Below, in pieces: positions 61,354-64,000 of a DNA stretch of 64,000 bases. Below the pieces are notes generated by a model that was given only the letters and a program-made list of their open reading frames with translations, was not told the origin of the DNA and ran no database searches. Every line of letters starts with the position of its first letter. Within the stretch, counting starts at the first letter, position 1. The position numbers were made by a program, and so were the translations under genes. Origin of the DNA: Pseudomonas sp. MM213 (lineage in GTDB: Bacteria > Pseudomonadota > Gammaproteobacteria > Pseudomonadales > Pseudomonadaceae); assembly GCF_020423045.1 (NCBI RefSeq), contig NZ_CP081943.1, positions 2,542,001 through 2,606,000 of the forward strand. The letters run 5' to 3'.

Positions 61354-62312
61354 TGAATTCGTCGATGATCAACCCGCACATTCTCGGCGAAGCCGCCGAC
61401 TGGCTGGTGCAGTTGCATTCAGGCAGCGCGACGCCGTCCGACCATCACGCCATTGCCCAATGGCGCAATCGCAGTGCCGAACATGCGCTGGCCTGGCAAC
61501 GGGCCGAAGCGCTGCTCGGAGAATTTCGCAGTGTGCCGGCCAACCTGGCCATCCAGACCCTCCAGCGAGCGGCACGCAAGGATGGTCTGAGCCGCCGCCA
61601 GACCCTCACGCGTATTGGCTTGCTGCTGATGGCCGGCCCCTTGGGCATCGCCTCGCAACACGCGTCCTGGCAACAATGGACCGCCGATCAGCGCACGGCA
61701 GTGGGCGAACAGAAAAACCTGCAACTGCCCGATGGCAGTCAGGTGCTGCTCAACACCGAAAGTGCGGTGGACATTGCCTTTACCCCGCGTGAACGCCGAG
61801 TGGTGCTGCTGGATGGCGAAGTGTTGATCAGCACCGCCAAGGATCCCGGCGCCCGGCCCTTTATCGTCGAAACCCCGCAAGGCATCGCCCGTGCGCTGGG
61901 TACGCGGTTTTGCGTGCGCATCACTGGCTCGAGAAGCCAGGTGTCGGTGCTCGAAGGGCTGGTGGAAGTCACGCCGCAGTTGCTCCAGCAGAGCACGACG
62001 CTCAAGGCCGGTGAGCGTCAGAGCTTCAAGCTCAATCGCCTCGACCCGCTCGAACCTTTCGACACCAGCGCCCTGGCCTGGGACAAGGGCATGTTGCTGG
62101 CGAGCAATATGCGCCTGGACGAATTGCTCGGCGAATTGAGCCGCTATCGCCCCGGCGTGTTGCGTTGTCATGCGGATGTCGCGGGGTTGCGGGTGTCGGG
62201 GGCGTTTTCCTTGCGTGACACCGATGCCAGCCTGCGTCTGCTCAGCGATACGTTGCCGCTGAAAATCAGCAGCCTGACCCGCTACTGGCTGTCGGTCGAG
62301 CCCCGGGCCTGA
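61353..62312 (+). CDS. FecR-family anti-sigma factor (second set)
   Basis: A 319-residue FecR. N-terminal AADWLVQLHSGSATPSDHHAIAQWRN and HALAWQRAEALLGEF are the sigma-binding part; RRQTLTRIGLLLMAGPLG leads into the membrane segment; the periplasmic domain has QNLQLPDGSQVLLNTES and ARALGTRFCVRITG. A twin-arginine-like RR precedes the helix, as in many FecR proteins that are membrane-inserted via Tat. ATG at 61353; a second Met at residue 5 is possible. Confidence 0.9.
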   Translation: MNSSMINPHILGEAADWLVQLHSGSATPSDHHAIAQWRNRSAEHALAWQRAEALLGEFRSVPANLAIQTLQRAARKDGLSRRQTLTRIGLLLMAGPLGIASQHASWQQWTADQRTAVGEQKNLQLPDGSQVLLNTESAVDIAFTPRERRVVLLDGEVLISTAKDPGARPFIVETPQGIARALGTRFCVRITGSRSQVSVLEGLVEVTPQLLQQSTTLKAGERQSFKLNRLDPLEPFDTSALAWDKGMLLASNMRLDELLGELSRYRPGVLRCHADVAGLRVSGAFSLRDTDASLRLLSDTLPLKISSLTRYWLSVEPRA

Positions 62313-62413
62313 GTGCGCTGAAAAACTATTTCACAGTCCCCTGATACCTTTCCGCGTTTCGTTCGGTGTGTGGATAGACCTCTTCAATTCCACGCGCTCG
62401 ACAGGAACGCCGA

Positions 62414-64000
62414 ATGACTTCAACACCGCTGCACCGCCCCGCCGATTTCCCGCTCAAGGCCCTGAGCCTGAGCATTGCCCTGGCCTTTACCGCGATGCTG
62501 CCGATCAACAGCCATGCCGCTGACACCGTCAGCGAAAGTACCAGCCGCAACGTCGATATCGGGCCGGGCTTGCTCAGTCATACCCTGGCGCAATTCGCCG
62601 TGGCGGTCGGCGTGCCGTTGTCGTTCGATCCGGCGCAACTGGGCAATCGCCAGAGCCCGGGATTGCAAGGCAACTACAGCGTGCAGTCAGGCTTCGCGCA
62701 ATTGCTTGAGGGCAGCGGTTTCGAGTTGATCAGCACGGGCGGAAACGGTTACACCGTGGCGCCGCGAGTCGCTGCCAACGGTGCGCTGGAGCTGGGCGCC
62801 ACCAGCGTCAGCGCCCTGCGCGACGACAACGCGGACACCTACGGTGGCGGTCAGGTCGCCAAGGTTGCGCAGATCGGCATGCTCGGTAACCAGGCCTTGA
62901 AAGACCTGCCCTTCAGCGTCACCAGCTACACCGCCAAAACCATCGCCGACCAGCAAGCGCAGACCGTGGGCGATGTGTTGCTCAACGACGCTTCGGTTCG
63001 GCAGTCCGCCGGCTTTGGCAACTTCTCCCAGGTGTTCGTGATCCGCGGTTTGCCGCTGCTGTCCGATGACATTTCCTATAACGGTCTTTACGGCATCCTG
63101 CCCCGGCAGATCATCGCCACCGAAGCGCTGGAACGGGTCGAGTTGTTCAAGGGACCGAACGCTTTTGTGAATGGTGTTACGCCCAGCGGCAGCGGGATTG
63201 GCGGTGGCGTCAACCTGCAACCCAAACGCGCCAACGATGTGCCGACCCGCAGCGTCACCCTCGATTACAGCGACGATGGCCGGGTCGGCGGGCATCTGGA
63301 CCTGGGCCAGCGCTTTGGCGAAGACAACCGATTCGGCGCGCGGGTCAATCTGCTGCAACGCGAAGGCGCCACCGCCGTCGATGACGAAGACCGTCGCTCG
63401 TCGCTGATCAGCGTCGGCCTGGACTACCGAGGTGATCGCCTGCGGGTGTCGACGGACCTGGGCTATCAGAAACAGGTGATCAATCAGGGCCGCTCGGTGA
63501 TCTATGTCGATTCGACCTTGAGCAAAGCGCCCAAGGTGCCGGATGCCAACGCCGGTTACGCACAGAGCTGGAGCTACTCGCAACTGGAAGACACCTTCGG
63601 CATGGCCCGCGCCGAGTACGACCTCAGTGACAACTGGACCGCCTACGTGTCCGGCGGCGCCAAACACACCCGGGAAAACGGCGTGTATTCGTCGCTGACC
63701 GTCACCGACCTCAACGGCAATGCCCGGGGTGGCATGCTTTACTCGCCTCACGACGAGGACAACAAAAGCCTGATGACCGGCCTCAACGGCCACTTGAACA
63801 CCGGGCCGATCAGTCACCAATTGAACCTGGGCCTCGCGGGTATCTGGGGCCAGCAACGCTCGGCGTTCGAAACCATAGGCGCCGCCACGCGCTACAGCAC
63901 CAACCTCTACGACGTCACGGACAAACCGCGCCCAAGCCCCACATCGTTTGCCAGCGACATTCACGACCCACGCATCGTCGGCAAGAACACCCTGCGCAGC
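62414..64000 (+). CDS. TonB-dependent siderophore receptor with STN domain (3' end outside window)
   Basis: The first 529 residues of an outer-membrane receptor. The start MTSTPLHRPADFPLKA has AGGAA upstream; a signal peptide ends SHAA. An STN signalling domain follows (LLSHTLAQFAVAVGVPLSFDPAQ), then a plug with LKDLPFSVTSYTAKTIADQQAQTVGDVLLNDASVRQ and ERVELFKGPNAFVNGVTPSGSGIGG. It is the partner of the sigma/anti-sigma pair just upstream. Likely a xenosiderophore of the hydroxamate type, but the ligand is not determinable. Confidence 0.9.
   Translation, partial: MTSTPLHRPADFPLKALSLSIALAFTAMLPINSHAADTVSESTSRNVDIGPGLLSHTLAQFAVAVGVPLSFDPAQLGNRQSPGLQGNYSVQSGFAQLLEGSGFELISTGGNGYTVAPRVAANGALELGATSVSALRDDNADTYGGGQVAKVAQIGMLGNQALKDLPFSVTSYTAKTIADQQAQTVGDVLLNDASVRQSAGFGNFSQVFVIRGLPLLSDDISYNGLYGILPRQIIATEALERVELFKGPNAFVNGVTPSGSGIGGGVNLQPKRANDVPTRSVTLDYSDDGRVGGHLDLGQRFGEDNRFGARVNLLQREGATAVDDEDRRSSLISVGLDYRGDRLRVSTDLGYQKQVINQGRSVIYVDSTLSKAPKVPDANAGYAQSWSYSQLEDTFGMARAEYDLSDNWTAYVSGGAKHTRENGVYSSLTVTDLNGNARGGMLYSPHDEDNKSLMTGLNGHLNTGPISHQLNLGLAGIWGQQRSAFETIGAATRYSTNLYDVTDKPRPSPTSFASDIHDPRIVGKNTLRS

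Overview
The window looks like a GC-rich chromosomal segment of a fluorescent-group Pseudomonas. The evidence is the gene content, a FecI/FecR/TonB-receptor set at two places, a block whose order matches my recollection of P. aeruginosa PA2652-PA2659, and about 30 REP/REPIN palindromes of the GTAGGAGC type typical of the P. fluorescens complex. I see no rRNA, tRNA, CRISPR array, prophage or intact insertion sequence. Most of the window is ordinary core or lineage genome.

Layout. 1-12.4 kb holds housekeeping and small accessory genes: a partial CBS protein, two glutathione transferases, a DUF4349 lipoprotein, a secreted protein made of nine near-identical 13-residue repeats, a DUF1615 lipoprotein, a FAD hydroxylase, a zinc-type HemB, a PhzF-like enzyme, a histidine phosphatase, an oxidoreductase/XapX pair under an AraC regulator, and a metallothionein. 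12.6-14.7 kb has a pair of small YdcZ-type transporters facing a LysR regulator. 14.8-23.4 kb carries a CtpM-like receptor, a transporter, a TlpQ-like receptor with a sigma-28 promoter, and a PepSY-PepSY-BqsR/CarR-BqsS/CarS operon with a candidate BqsR box. 23.6-30.1 kb holds a patatin, QueD, an alpha/beta hydrolase, a CodA-family deaminase, a DapF-fold protein lacking both catalytic cysteines, and an MFS transporter. 30.3-34.4 kb is a fecIRA-type set.

34.6-57.0 kb is a full aromatic amine to phenylacetate island. TynA amine oxidase and its activator FeaR come first, then PaaX and PaaY, the divergent paaFGHIJK operon, paaABCDE, a DUF485/ActP-type permease, an OprD-type porin and PaaZ. TynA would make phenylacetaldehyde, which an aldehyde dehydrogenase (not present here) would turn into phenylacetate. 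Porin and permease bring phenylacetate in, PaaK activates it, PaaABCE epoxidises it, PaaG isomerises it, PaaZ opens the ring, and PaaF/H/J beta-oxidise it to acetyl-CoA and succinyl-CoA. Shared GTATCRC-type motifs in front of both paa operons are good PaaX operator candidates.

57.1-60.5 kb has an EmrAB-type efflux pair behind two tandem 14-bp operator-like sequences and a relic of an AraC gene, then an AhpD-like protein. 60.8-64.0 kb is a second FecI-FecR-TonB receptor set; the receptor runs off the window.

The most unusual items are the 13-residue repeat protein, whose units differ mostly by synonymous changes; a nested REPIN; a 16-nt module found at two different positions inside REPs; a structured intergenic element after paaK; and the cysteine-less DapF homologue. 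I found no clearly new multi-gene system.
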